Notes: generated by a model not told the origin, from the sequence alone. A stretch of DNA of 10,636 bases from Diplocarpon mali (GCA_024741835.1 JAENRP010000424.1:23463-34098); one strand, 5' to 3'; numbered from the stretch's first letter, positions 1-8,723 are shown. Translations and numbers: made by a program.

Positions 1-791
1 CAAAACGCGGGTGCAGGGTCGTTGGCCAGGCACATAAACATGTCCAGATTGGCTCGTCGCTGATGCATTGCTGCAGAACCCATGCAGCTCTGCTCCAACC
101 ATCCATTCTCTGGTCTCCTAGGGCTTCGCGTGCAGAGACGCCACCGAGATATCTGCCTGGAAATTGCCGACGGCGAAAAGGCGACGGTAGGGAGAGGCTG
201 CCCTGGACCAAAACACTCTGCGAACAACCCCGTCAGCTGCAATTAATCCGCCGACTGGGTCCTGGCCAGGGAAAGAGGCCCGCCATGTCCAGCTCCCCAG
301 GTCGAATTGTCCGCGGTGCATCCCCGCCAGCGGCCAAGCAGATAACAAGGATCGTGAGTTGAGAGATGGTCGGCTGGAACGACGGGAAGTGGCTGGAGAG
401 AGACATGAAAAGATTAAATGCCGGCCGGGCTACACGCCGCAACTTCAGTCCCCGGGACCCGTCTCACGACCAGACCGAATGCCGGTCGAAGAGCCGCAAG
501 CTCGGTGCCCAGTGATTCGTACCCAGGATCGGACGATTGACCCAAGCCAAGGGCCTCGACTCTTCTCCTGTCCGAACCGCTCTTCGGAAAACTGCCCGCT
601 CCACCTGACAGCAACTCTCCTGTCGCCGCAAGACGTCTCCGAGAATCGACAAGCACTTCTGCCACGATCACACAGTCGCGAGGCACAGAGGATCACATGC
701 ACAGCACTGCTATCTTTACAATTGCCCATCGCCAGCTATGTTTCACGCCTAGAACCAGTGAGTTGGAGTCCATAGATACAAGACAGCCCAC
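1..791. other. Left-edge region with no recognisable gene
   Basis: This is moderately GC-rich, normal-looking fungal sequence with several overlapping open frames of 62-138 codons on both strands. None shows a domain, signal peptide or motif I recognise, and the longest on the plus strand (from 359) starts at TTG, not ATG. The right end is probably the 3' untranslated region of the minus-strand cyclotransferase gene that stops at 792. The rest could be intergenic, or the upstream region of a gene lying off the left edge. I see no tRNA, repeat or transposon here. Confidence 0.5.
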
Positions 792-2009
792 TCACAGCTC
801 AGTCCTCCTCTTCTCCTTGGCGTTCTGGGGCACCTTGGGCACAGGGAAGTAGCCCTCGAGATCCATCCACTCCCCGATAAACGCCGTCACTATACGCGCC
901 CAGTCCTCCACGGTCGGCATGTCAAGATGCTCTGCGTCGTCCTCAATCTTGTGCCACACACTAGGGAATGGCGTGGGGATGATATGCAGGATTTCTACCC
1001 CGCGAGCCAGAAACGGGACGTGGTCGTCTCCAATAGTCGCAGCGTTTTGGAAAGCCGCGGAATTCTTCTCGCTCTCGGGGAGGAAGGGTTTGCTGGCGCC
1101 TGACTTCTGAAGATTTAGTGCACGCAGTCGGCTCTCGATCTTAGCAAGGTTTTGGTAGGCCCAGTGTGTGGTTTTGAAGTACGAGGGCACCGAGGGGTTG
1201 CTGGCGCCAAGTAAGTCAAGCAGGAGGAAGAGCGAGATAGAGCTTAGGTAGGAATGGTATATCGACATCGCAGCGTGAGGGGTAGCCTCCCATTCCTCTG
1301 CCAAAGACCTAAAAGATCAGTCCAATAGTTCCATAGAACTATATGGGAAGGGCGCGCGCATGTTTGTGAGTGAGATAGAGAGAGGGAGAGAGAGATACCT
1401 GGCTCCATACAGAGAATCGCTGTCCGTCCAGCGATCAAAAGCTTCCTCGCCATCTAGCAGCAGAATCTGCACCCCTCTCTCTTCATCTAGCCCACTCGAC
1501 CCCTCCGCCTCCATAGCCTCCCACTTCTTCGTCAGTGCCTCGTCCACGCTCCGCGCCGCGTGCATGATCATCGCACACGGCGCCGCGCTGTCCGTCGCTC
1601 CTATGAATCCGGTAGGGGTCAACTTGCTGTCGAAGTGCGCGACCAGCGCCAGCCTGCCCACATCTCCGACCTTCGCCCACGGCGGGTCACGCGTAACCAC
1701 GATGTTGGTGAACGGCACTTGCTTCGTGCCCGTGGCAGGCGTCGTCGCCGTCGAGTTCTGGAACCCGATGGTCCAGAGCGGCAAGTTCGCCTTGAACCAC
1801 TGGACAAAGTGCTGCTGCACCGCCGAGTTGCCCGGCGTCCCTGGAACGCGAGGGATGAGGATTGGGGCAAGGATCGAGCCTGTCTTGATATCAAAGTCTG
1901 CCCCAGCGTCTGGGAGGTTCTTCAGCGTCTCGTCGGAGAGAGGAGTGTATGCTGTGACGCCCACGAGAGCGCAGAGCAGGAAGAGCAGCCGAAAGAAAGG
2001 CGGCTCCAT
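792..2009 (-). CDS. Glutaminyl-peptide cyclotransferase-like secretory protein (M28 family)
   Basis: The predicted enzyme converts N-terminal glutamine of peptides to pyroglutamate and belongs to the zinc-dependent M28 fold. Exons are 2009-1399 and 1308-792 (375 aa). The ATG at 2009-2007 is chosen because the frame upstream opens only with TTG, and it gives a clean N-terminal signal sequence (residues 1-20, hydrophobic core LLFLLCALVGVTA). Motifs in order match animal QC: HFDSK (125-129), GATDSA (137-142; D140 a predicted zinc ligand), DGEEAF (186-191; E188 the predicted general base, E189 a zinc ligand), DSLYGAR (198-204), LLDLLGA (233-239), DDHVPF (298-303) and PFPSVWH (317-323; H323 the third zinc ligand). 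The length fits the family and every key residue is present, so the enzyme should be active in the secretory pathway or outside the cell. The ligand assignment comes from my knowledge of human QC. The physiological substrate in fungi is not evident. Confidence 0.94.
1309..1398 (-). other. Intron in the cyclotransferase gene (90 nt)
   Basis: The donor is GTATCT after ...GGAGCCAG and the acceptor is TTTTAG before GTCTTTGG. Splicing rejoins the frame as A-R-S-L-A-E-E-W, exactly where human QC reads SLYGSRHLAAKM. A possible branch site CTGAT lies about 11 nt before the acceptor. The intron begins with a pyrimidine-rich CT repeat and contains a 7-bp hairpin. Its length is a multiple of three, but retention meets an in-frame stop at 1317-1319 and would lose the zinc ligand H323. 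Confidence 0.92.
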
Positions 2010-3227
2010 TGTGAGAGTCGTGGTCGGCAAGAGCCTGGAGTTCTAGCACTGTAATATCCGTAGAATCATACCCTCGTTATCTAGCGCGTACGGTAAGCAG
2101 GTTTGGGGCGTGACATGGAATTCTGCGTTGCGGCGTGGATCGAATTTCCGTTATGTGGCTCTTGAGAACATAACCGCGATCTGGCTCTGCGCGGTAAACG
2201 CGTCTGTCGCGTTTGTCTCAGGGACAATTCTACAATCACCTGACACCACACGATCACATCGTAAGCCGATCATATCTCTTAACCGTGTCTGTCCCCCGAA
2301 GCTCTACGACAGCTTTACGCCGGGATACATATTTACCTTGGTTGCTTGCATCCTCATCAGTGTCAAGTCATAACAACTATCCAAGTCCACTGCAGGCATC
2401 CGCACTCGTCCCACTCATACGAATACCTAACGCTCTCTACCCTGCTCGACATATCGGCTTCCTTCCAATGCTTTCCACCTCCCACCGTTCTCTGTCCTCA
2501 GTGCAAATCGGGCCAGCATGTAAAGCATGAATGCCTTGCTTTACTCGATTTTGGGTTTCGGGGTTTCGCCTCCAGCTTCATCGCCTCGCTTAAGTTTTGT
2601 TGCTGGGGAAGATGCTTCTAGGTCGATATGAGGTGGCAAGTAACCACTTCTGATGATCTTTTGCGATTGCGGGGATCATTTTCTGCTGCTCAAAGCTGTT
2701 ATTGGGCCGTCTTTTCTTCATACTCTATAGTCATGGTATCTTTTGACACGGTGAACCCAAAGCTAGTCCGACCCATGAAAACCCATGCCCACGCCTCTCG
2801 TTCCACTGCGCAGACAGCTGAATGGCCCCTGGATATCTATCTGCGTCGGCTAGACGGTACCATGAAATACTACATTTCAACGGGCTGGAGTTCAATCGAC
2901 CCCTTTTCTTCCACTTCTCCCGCGGTGAGAAGCCTCTTCTCGTGTAGGATTGGCTGGGCATCGCGCGCCAGGCCTTTCCGATCTGCCACTTGCGCGCCCC
3001 ATGAGATAGAGTAAATAGACGCGGTCTGCCCAGACTAGCTCGAAGATACGGGTTGCAGCGTCCCCGCCCTTGCTCCTTGGGTTAAGGTTTATTCTCCCCA
3101 TATTCAATTTTATGGTCACATTCGTAGAGCCTTCCCTGTAACGCAGGATTGGTCGCACAGCAGTAAATAAACATCTTCGGTCCTGGGTGGTGGATAGAAT
3201 AAAAGCTGCATCTCACGATCCGTGCTA
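2010..3227. other. Gene-poor region between the cyclotransferase gene and the transposon
   Basis: This 1.2-kb stretch has ordinary base composition and no recognisable protein. Its left part must contain the promoter and 5' untranslated region of the minus-strand cyclotransferase gene, but I see no convincing TATA box. The largest ATG-started frame runs 2628-3014 on the plus strand (128 codons). It has no recognisable domain, has mixed composition, and is matched by an antisense frame over the same bases, so I do not call it a gene. No RNA gene or repeat is apparent. Confidence 0.5.
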
Positions 3228-3229
3228 TA

Positions 3230-3260
3230 CGGTAGGGTTGGTAAAGTGGAATCGCTTAGC
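3230..3260 (+). repeat. Candidate left terminal inverted repeat
   Basis: This segment ends in GGAATCGCTTAGC and pairs imperfectly with the reverse complement of 4543-4570, which ends in TGAATCGCCCTAGC. The shared core is GAATCGC followed by YTAGC. The outer 14 bases match at about nine positions, and several mismatches are transitions, as expected after RIP. A TA dinucleotide at 3228-3229 directly precedes it, the target used by Tc1/mariner elements. Borders are inferred by eye. Confidence 0.5.
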
Positions 3261-3714
3261 CGAAAAATGTGTTTTTCGCGTTTACGCGTTGTATTCTTTC
3301 TTCTTCACTATTATAATATAGCTACTCTACGACGTCCTCTTGCTCTTTTAAATTGCAACTCGTTAGTTAAGAAAGATTTATATCTCTTTTAAAGAGCTCT
3401 TAGTAAAGGCGCCGCTGATAGACGATTAAAACTAGCTTAAATTGCATACCTTTATAATACATCGAAATCGACTATTAGGAGTACTTTGCGCTGTATTATA
3501 TAACATTATAAAGGCTTTAGCAAATCTTGTTCTAATTATTTGAAATGCTATTTAAATTATAATGCATATGAAGTAATACGCTATATACGTAAATATCTAA
3601 AATAGATTTATAAAGAGGTTAAAAACAAAATAGACTTGGGTTTTTCAATCTATACTATTCGCTATATCTTAGAAAAGAATAGTATTACTAATTAGCGTGT
3701 AAAAAAGTCTAGAA

Positions 3715-4206
3715 ATTATTACAGGGGTTGCTAAGTTGAAACATAATAAGGCAAAATTATAAGAAAATTGAATAGTTGGTGATTCATATAAAATCGTTCA
3801 ATATGACGAGTGTCGTATTGAAAAAGAGAAAGGACGAATATAAGAATATGGTTTTCAATATTCATATAAGAAATAGTAGCCTAATATAGTTAGCACTTAT
3901 TAAAAAGACAAAGATATATAGATTATAGTCCAAGCTTATTCTGAGATTAAATATAGAGCTATTCGATGTTTAGATTACTATATAATAGATCAAGATCCTA
4001 AAACTAAGATGCATAGATATATAGCGAAGTTATACTTAAAATATTTGAAAGATTAGCTACCTACCTATTATCCTAATAGTTATATAATTATATACGATAG
4101 CGCCTTTATCTATACTGTTACAGTTGTTCCTAATTAATTAAAGTAAAACAAAATAGAAGTGGTCGATTATCTGCCTTACAGTCTAGATTTGAATCTTTTC
4201 AAGCAC
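3715..4206 (+). pseudogene. Broken DDE transposase, catalytic-domain remnant
   Basis: This is the best-preserved part of the transposase inside the element. The remnant T-G-V-A-K-L-K-H-N at 3721-3747 resembles the linker before the catalytic domain. The three catalytic positions follow at 3805 (Asp), 4096 (Asp) and 4201 (Glu replaced by Lys). Stops occur within the frame, for example where the R-R-E-W segment of relatives is expected. Further upstream, in another frame, the segment beginning R-Y-I-L-E-K-N-S-I-T-N (from about 3660) matches the end of the family's DNA-binding region. Changes fit C-to-T and G-to-A transitions. No function is possible; the interest is as a marker of genome defence. 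Confidence 0.85.
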
Positions 4207-4542
4207 CGGTAATAGCATCTGAAAAATTAGGTCTATAAATTATTTCTAAAACTTATTAAGATAGAATCTAAGAGAGAAACAAGTGATCTTTTAGAAAAAT
4301 TACTTCAAGAAGCTTGGACAGCTATACTAAATAAGACATTTTAATCAATAGTAAGTAGTATACTAAAGCTGGTAAAAGCGGTATTAAAAGCAAATGGATA
4401 GTTTTCAAAATACTAAGAGATATACTATTCGATAGGAAGATAGATATACCTTTAATAAAATCTTTAATTTAAAAATTAAAAAGAGATAATAAGTAGTTAT
4501 GTCTTAGTTCATCTTTACATACAGGGTGTTTACTTTGAAAAA

Positions 4543-4570
4543 GCTAGGGCGATTCAAACCTCATCTATAG
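4543..4570 (-). repeat. Candidate right terminal inverted repeat
   Basis: Read on the minus strand from 4570 inwards this is a GAATCGC-containing end like the left one, followed outside by TA at 4571-4572. It marks the point where composition returns from AT-rich to normal. An alternative border is near 4519, where TACAGGGTGT also looks like a transposon end, but that version has no matching partner on the left. Confidence 0.5.
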
Positions 4571-4572
4571 TA

Positions 4573-4865
4573 CTGCACATCCCTAAGAAACTGGATTCTG
4601 AGATCCCTGCAAGTAAAAGAGCGCCGCTTTCGTGACGTTTTTTGGTCTCGATGTGGATAGCAGCGCCAAATATCACCAAGAGATGCGCCGGGGCCGATGA
4701 TTCGAACAAAAATCAAATCTTCGAGCCTTCTCAATCACATAATCATTCCGCATCTGGCTCAATTGCGGGAGCGGGCCTGATTCCGCATCCCAAAAAGTAT
4801 TTTCCTCCCCGCGCGTCGCAAAAACCACCCACCCATAGTAATCAATACCCATCACCAACCTTGAA
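4573..4865 (+). promoter_or_regulatory. Upstream region of the GCIP-like gene
   Basis: About 290 bp separate the transposon from the start codon at 4866. Composition is normal again. The last 60 bases are rich in C and A (ACCCACCCATAG, ATACCCATCACCAACC), typical of a fungal 5' leader, ending TTGAAATGG around the start codon. No clear TATA box is visible. The core promoter must fit in this short interval or lie partly in the inserted element. Confidence 0.4.
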
Positions 4866-6079
4866 ATGGCAAAATCATGCAGCAAGACCGCGAAAGATCT
4901 CGAGGTCCTCAGATCTACGGTCACAGCTACAACCGCGCTGATAACCCAATTACAAACATCCACCGCACCCGCTCAGCGGACAGGAACCGCCCACATCGAA
5001 GTCGACGCCCTCAGCTTCGCTCACAACACCGCGTCGCTCATCCGCGCGCATGCTACGAAATTATCTCTCCTCATCACCAACAAGCCTTTCACCGCTTCAG
5101 CAGTCACCACTGTCTTGCGAGAGCTGGTCTGCGGTCCTCTGCCCGGCCTTGCGTCTGCGATCGAGCTATGCGATGGCAGGTATACAGCAGCTATGAGTAA
5201 GGAGTTGAAATACCAGGCTGGGCGGGTATTCGCAGAGCTGGGGAACTTGGTAGTGAACATCCCACTCGATGGTGGGATTCTGAGCGAAGATGCGAGGACC
5301 GGGACGGGTACGACGAGGGGGAAAAGTAGTCTTGCGATGACGGGGACAGTGTGGCAGGCCTGCGATGCCGTGATTGAGCTACAGCAGATTCGGATCGCGG
5401 GCCTGGTTGTCAGGAAGGCGGAGCAGTACAAGGCGACGCTGGAAGATGCGCTGGAAGAGCTACAACAATGGGGCGAGGAAGATTCGGATGGAGAGGAGGG
5501 GGATGAGGCGGGGAATGAAGGAGTAGACGCGGCGCAGGCTGCGGTGGACAGGATGTTTGGGTTGCAACGGCACATTCCCACCGAAGATCCAGAGAGGATA
5601 CGGCCGCGATTAGAGTCCTTCTTGAAGCGGTTGCGGCTTTTGATACTTATGTACCAGGCTATCATCAAGAGGCGGTTGAAGACGCTGCCCCAAATACCGC
5701 AGCCCGAATCGCCGCCCGAGTCAAGGGAACCAGATGAAGCAGAGCCAAGTCGACCCGGGGGGAGCGGAGAACCCATTGCTGGTGGGAGGGCCGGGTTGGT
5801 CAACAGTGTAGATGAGGTCCTAGAAGTGATGAAGAGACTTCCAGACACCGTGGACGAACTTGCTAGTGCATTTTACAGTCTTGACAAGGAGGAGATTGAT
5901 AAGGCGATGGACTCATGTCTCTCTAGCGGCTTTGCGGCCATCGAACTGCTGCTGCGAAATTGGGACGGCAAGGAGGATGAGTTTACTGCTTGGGTAGGTC
6001 GTTGCGCTGTGGTGTCGAGTGGGATAACGCTGACGCCGACCAGGCTCGAAGGTTTCAGGTGGCTATGAAGGCGGCTTGA
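4866..6079 (+). CDS. GCIP / cyclin-D1-binding-protein-1-like protein
   Basis: Exons 4866-5993 and 6044-6079 encode 387 aa. I place it in the Grap2-and-cyclin-D-interacting (GCIP, CCNDBP1) family from the overall pattern. The N-terminal helical domain has D-A-L-S-F-A-H-N-T-A-S-L-I-R-A-H-A-T-K-L-S-L-L (47-69), then a conserved V-L-R-E-L-V-C-G-P-L-P-G-L (83-95). The block T-V-W-Q-A-C-D-A-V-I-E-L (161-172) precedes an acidic linker (about 204-219, rich in E, D and G). A second helical part covers 222-275, a Pro/Glu/Ser-rich loop 278-305, and a C-terminal helical segment 312-376. Human GCIP is a helix-rich nuclear/cytoplasmic partner of cyclin D1 and other regulators; its role in fungi is not established and I do not infer one. 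No signal peptide or membrane segment is present. The ATG is preceded by a CA-rich leader and gives the family's usual N-terminus. The unspliced frame would run to 6068 with an unrelated tail. Confidence 0.83.
5994..6043 (+). other. Short 3'-terminal intron in the GCIP-like gene (50 nt)
   Basis: Donor GTAGGT follows GCTTGG; the branch site GCTGAC is at 6029-6034 and acceptor CAG ends at 6043. Splicing replaces the odd tail V-G-R-C-A-V-V... with A-R-R-F-Q-V-A-M-K-A-A and a stop at 6077-6079, which continues the amphipathic helix naturally. Another possible acceptor is the CAG ending at 6107, with a good CTAAC at about 6087-6091, so a longer intron cannot be excluded. Confidence 0.75.
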
Positions 6080-6914
6080 CGCTTGACTAACGATGGCTCA
6101 TGCGCAGGAAAAGGGAAGATTCTCCTCCGTGTCAGACGAGAACTTTTTCGAGTCAAGAACTCGACCTGGCGGCACCGGTTGGTTACCTCGTGGTTCGGCC
6201 TCTGCAATCATCCACTCCTCCAGTCGTTCGGCTTGTGAGGCGCAGAACCGATGCCTCCTGCATAGCTGGAGCGACGAAGTTTCTGACCCCGAGATATAGC
6301 AATCCTGCCAATTGATATTCTTTTATCTACCAGCGATCCTCAATTTCAAGTGCAACGGCTCTTCTCCCGAAAGTAGCATGAGGGCGTCATGGCAGGAATC
6401 CTCATCTTGGCCAGGGTACCATTCCAGCCTACCGTGACATCTGCAAGAAATGCATCAAACCCGGTGGCCACGAGGTTCGATTGCAAGCACCACCAAGCCT
6501 CCGCTGACATCTGCCGCGCGACTTGGCTTGCTTGTATTCGGCTCTCGAACTCCTCTCCTCAAACCTTCGACGGCGCCGAGACGCTTATATTGTTTTGCTT
6601 CTGCCCACTCCCAGTCACCGAGCGGCTCTTGTTTAGAGTTGGACCAATGCGCCCTCGTCGCGTCGCCGTGCGCACAGCTTGGCCCGTTGATCTCGCACAT
6701 CACGCCAGGCTCTTCGTGTTTCATCAGCATTCTCATGCGCAGGAGTGCAGTATTGCATCTTCACCTCGTCCAGCGCCACTGGTCCATCCGCGATGGTATG
6801 TCGGCCGCCTTGGTGTTCAAGGGTTGCTGGTTTCTTGCTCATCCGTCTTTGCATGGATTCTCTTTCGATCTCTCTCAGCTCTCTCTTCTCTCTTCCCCTT
6901 TTTCCGCCCTCCCG

Positions 6915-6972
6915 CTGGACCAAGCGTTTAGCCACGGTTTCTCCTGGACCAACCGTCTAGCTACAGCTTCTC
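6915..6972 (+). repeat. Imperfect 29-bp tandem duplication
   Basis: Two copies start at 6915 and 6944, each opening CTGGACCAA, then CGTYTAGCYACRGYTTCTC. They differ mainly by transitions. A third, partial and more diverged relative (CGCTTAGCCACGGCTCC) occurs at about 7033-7049. Confidence 0.75.
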
Positions 6973-7083
6973 CCGCTCCAGCGCTTCCTTAGAATCCGCG
7001 ACTACGCCCCCTCAGCAGCTCCCTGAGGCCTTCGCTTAGCCACGGCTCCCCCCCTCCCCTTTCTCTTCCTCCTCGCCTCCATA

Positions 7084-7097
7084 CCCCCCCCCCCCCC
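7084..7097 (+). repeat. Homopolymer run of 14 C
   Basis: A pure C run sits inside the CT-rich leader about 580 bp before the start codon at 7674. It may vary in length between strains and is a place where read length errors are likely. Confidence 0.9.
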
Positions 7098-7673
7098 TAC
7101 AACCCAACCAGCCTTTGTTTTGACGTCCGTTGACTTCTGATCGCGTATCACACCTGGTGCAGGGCTTAGCAGTCGCCACCCTCCGCTCCGGGATCAGCCA
7201 TCGTCGTCAATCAATCCATCATCACATCGATGTTTGGCAGGTTCTGAGAGCCCTCCCGCTCTCTCGTCGTCTCTCCCTCGTCTCCTCCGAACATTCTTCC
7301 ACCTTTGCATCTCTTGCATGCATGTGTGTCTAATCCCTCGAGACTTTCTCTAGGGTCTCTCGTCCACCTACTTAGTAGTATCTATTCTCTTATTACCAAC
7401 CTCGTCGGCTCTTAATCCTCGAGTTCGGCTGGACCTGGGCGCAAAACAAAACAATCCCATCGTCGGCTGGCGGCTCCCTCGGACTATCGGGCAGGCCCTC
7501 TCATTGTTCTCCCCGTCGTGCTTGCTCCTGCTGTCGACGTCGACCATCACCAGTACGGCAGCAACGACACGCCCTCTCATCCTCCCTCACCATCTCCCTC
7601 TCCCTCACCCGCAGGACGGTCCTAATCTCTCTCTTCTTCGTCGGCACGGCCACCACCATTTGAAATCCTTACC

Positions 7674-8723
7674 ATGCTGGCTCTGGTGTTTCTGCTTCTT
7701 GTCGGTCAGGCTGCTGCCGGACTTCTGGGAAATGCTGCGCGCCTCATCCGCAAAGATGGCTCCGAGGAAGCAATGCGTCGATACATCGACACCATCATCT
7801 CCCCCGAGCCAGAAGCCGAATCCTCCGTCTCGCCCCGACAGGCCGCACCGCCGCCAGGCATGAAGGTGAACGCGACGCAGTGGGACGCCGATACAGCCGT
7901 GCTCTGCAAAACACAGCTGGAGAGCCTGAGAGGCGTAGCAAGCAACCCATCCGGAATGGCCGTCTGCTACAATCTCCCCGCGCTGGACAACTCGACGGGC
8001 ATTTTCATGGCCGACCTGCGTCTCTATATGATCGCGGCCCCGACCGGTCCCTTTGCGGACATCGCGAGCACGAACGTGGAGGTAGGCCTCTCGTATAACG
8101 GCGCGACCGTATCGGCGGTCAACGCTTCGACGATGGCGAGGCGATCCGACGAGATTAGCTTGATATCGTGGCCTAGGGACATGGTAATTGACAAGAGGGA
8201 GGTGATGATTCCGATGCTGGTACAGCAATATTCATTCGTGGGTCAGGTTAATAAGGACCTCTTAACCGCTAATATGGGAACGTATGTCTCCCCAATCCCC
8301 CCCCGCATGTCCATCTCTGCCCTCCGAAGGCTCAACTAACCAACAAACCCCAGGGGCTCTCTACAAAAGGTGCTCGTCCCGACCGTCACTCTCACCGGGC
8401 AAACCTCGACCGGCGCTTCCGTCAATACGTCTCTTTCCTCCTCCGAAGCAACATTTGTCAATGGCGTCTTCAGCAGAGTCTTGTCACCCACGCAGTCCAA
8501 AGTCACCCCGCCGATCCAGACCCTCGTCGTAGCCGCCGACCAACCTTTCGTGGTTCCGGGCCTCAACATCCTGATCTTCCCCATTGGATTGGTGATCACG
8601 AGTGTATGGACGTTGTTGTTTGTGGGCACCATTGCGTACGGTACCGTGGGCAGGATGCAGTTTCGGGATCAGTTTAGGAGAAAGAGTGCTCGGGTAGAGA
8701 AGGGGGGCTTGGCCAGGATATAA
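7674..8723 (+). CDS. Predicted type I single-pass membrane glycoprotein, function unknown
   Basis: Exons 7674-8281 and 8354-8723 encode 325 aa. Residues 1-15 form a signal sequence (LALVFLLLVGQAAA). The predicted lumenal/extracellular part (about 16-272) has N-glycosylation sequons at N66, N106, N150 and N226, and just two cysteines (C78, C98), which could pair. A single membrane segment lies at about 273-299 (ILIFPIGLVITSVWTLLFVG), followed by a short basic tail with R-R-K (about 303-325). The start ATG sits in TTACCATG, a favourable context, directly ahead of the signal sequence. The layout resembles proteins of unknown function common in filamentous ascomycetes, but I cannot name a family or activity. 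No catalytic motif is visible. It lies convergent to the scytalone dehydratase gene and is preceded by a long pyrimidine-rich leader. Confidence 0.85.
8282..8353 (+). other. Intron in the membrane-protein gene (72 nt)
   Basis: Donor GTATGT, branch site CTAAC at 8336-8340 and acceptor CCCCAG ending at 8353 are all close to fungal consensus. Splicing joins AC|G to give ...N-M-G-T-G-S-L-Q-K-V-L-V, keeping one frame through to the stop at 8721-8723. Without splicing the frame stops at 8337-8339 and loses the membrane anchor. Confidence 0.93.

Larger units (their letters stand above)
3230..4570 (+). mobile_element. Degenerate Tc1-type (DD34E) DNA transposon, RIP-damaged
   Basis: An abruptly AT-rich block of about 1.34 kb carries the wreck of a Tc1/mariner-superfamily transposase read on the plus strand. 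Recognisable remnants, all in one frame, are a first-aspartate motif (Y-D-E-C, Asp codon 3805-3807) followed by E-K-E-K-G-R and E-Y-G-F, a second-aspartate motif (Y-D-S-A-F-I-Y-T, Asp codon 4096-4098), and the C-terminal block D-Y-L-P-Y-S-L-D-L-N-L-F-K-H (4165-4206), the counterpart of the family's D-W-P-P-Y-S-P-D-L-N-P-I-E-H. The second Asp and the third catalytic position (codon 4201-4203) are 34 residues apart, as in the Tc1 group. That third position is now AAG (Lys), not a Glu codon, a G-to-A change. Many in-frame TAA/TAG stops lie where Gln or Trp is expected, and an indel near 3715-3722 seems to shift the frame upstream. The element cannot make transposase. Confidence 0.9.
6080..7673 (+). 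promoter_or_regulatory. Long pyrimidine-rich leader/promoter region of the membrane-protein gene
   Basis: These 1.6 kb lie between the GCIP-like gene and the ATG at 7674. From about 6840 the plus strand becomes very rich in C and T (TCTCTC tracts, CCTCC runs, a 14-base C run at 7084-7097), a common feature of fungal promoters and long 5' untranslated regions just upstream of the transcription or translation start. Several short ATG-started frames occur (for example around 7229 and 7319) and could act as upstream ORFs if transcribed. Open frames of up to 180 codons at 6389-6992 overlap in two frames, have skewed Ser/Pro/Leu composition, and show no domain, so I treat them as non-coding. Confidence 0.45.

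Noticed and set aside
2010..2030. Longer N-terminus for the cyclotransferase
   Set aside because: The upstream extension starts at TTG. A fungal gene would use the ATG at 2009, which also begins the signal sequence cleanly.
1360..2054. Long plus-strand frames opposite the cyclotransferase exon 1
   Set aside because: They are Arg- or Ser-rich shadows of a high-GC coding exon whose minus-strand product has all QC motifs.
2628..3014. 128-codon ATG-started frame left of the transposon
   Set aside because: No recognisable motif, no supporting splice structure and a comparable antisense frame. It could be real but I cannot support it.
4540..4562. tRNA-like B-box (GGTTTGAATCGCC on the minus strand) at the right transposon end
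   Set aside because: No A-box, anticodon arm or acceptor stem can be folded around it, and it is better explained as the terminal inverted repeat.
4690..4712. GTTCGAATC on the minus strand, resembling a tRNA T-loop
   Set aside because: The flanking bases do not form a T-stem and no cloverleaf is possible nearby.
5021..5848. 275-codon open frame antisense to the GCIP-like gene
   Set aside because: It is a mirror of the coding frame on the other strand, Ser-rich with no domain. The sense strand encodes a recognisable conserved protein.
6389..6992. Two overlapping 180-codon frames between the GCIP-like and membrane-protein genes
   Set aside because: They overlap each other in different frames, have biased Ser/Pro/Leu/Arg composition from CT-rich DNA, run over the 29-bp repeats, and show no domain.
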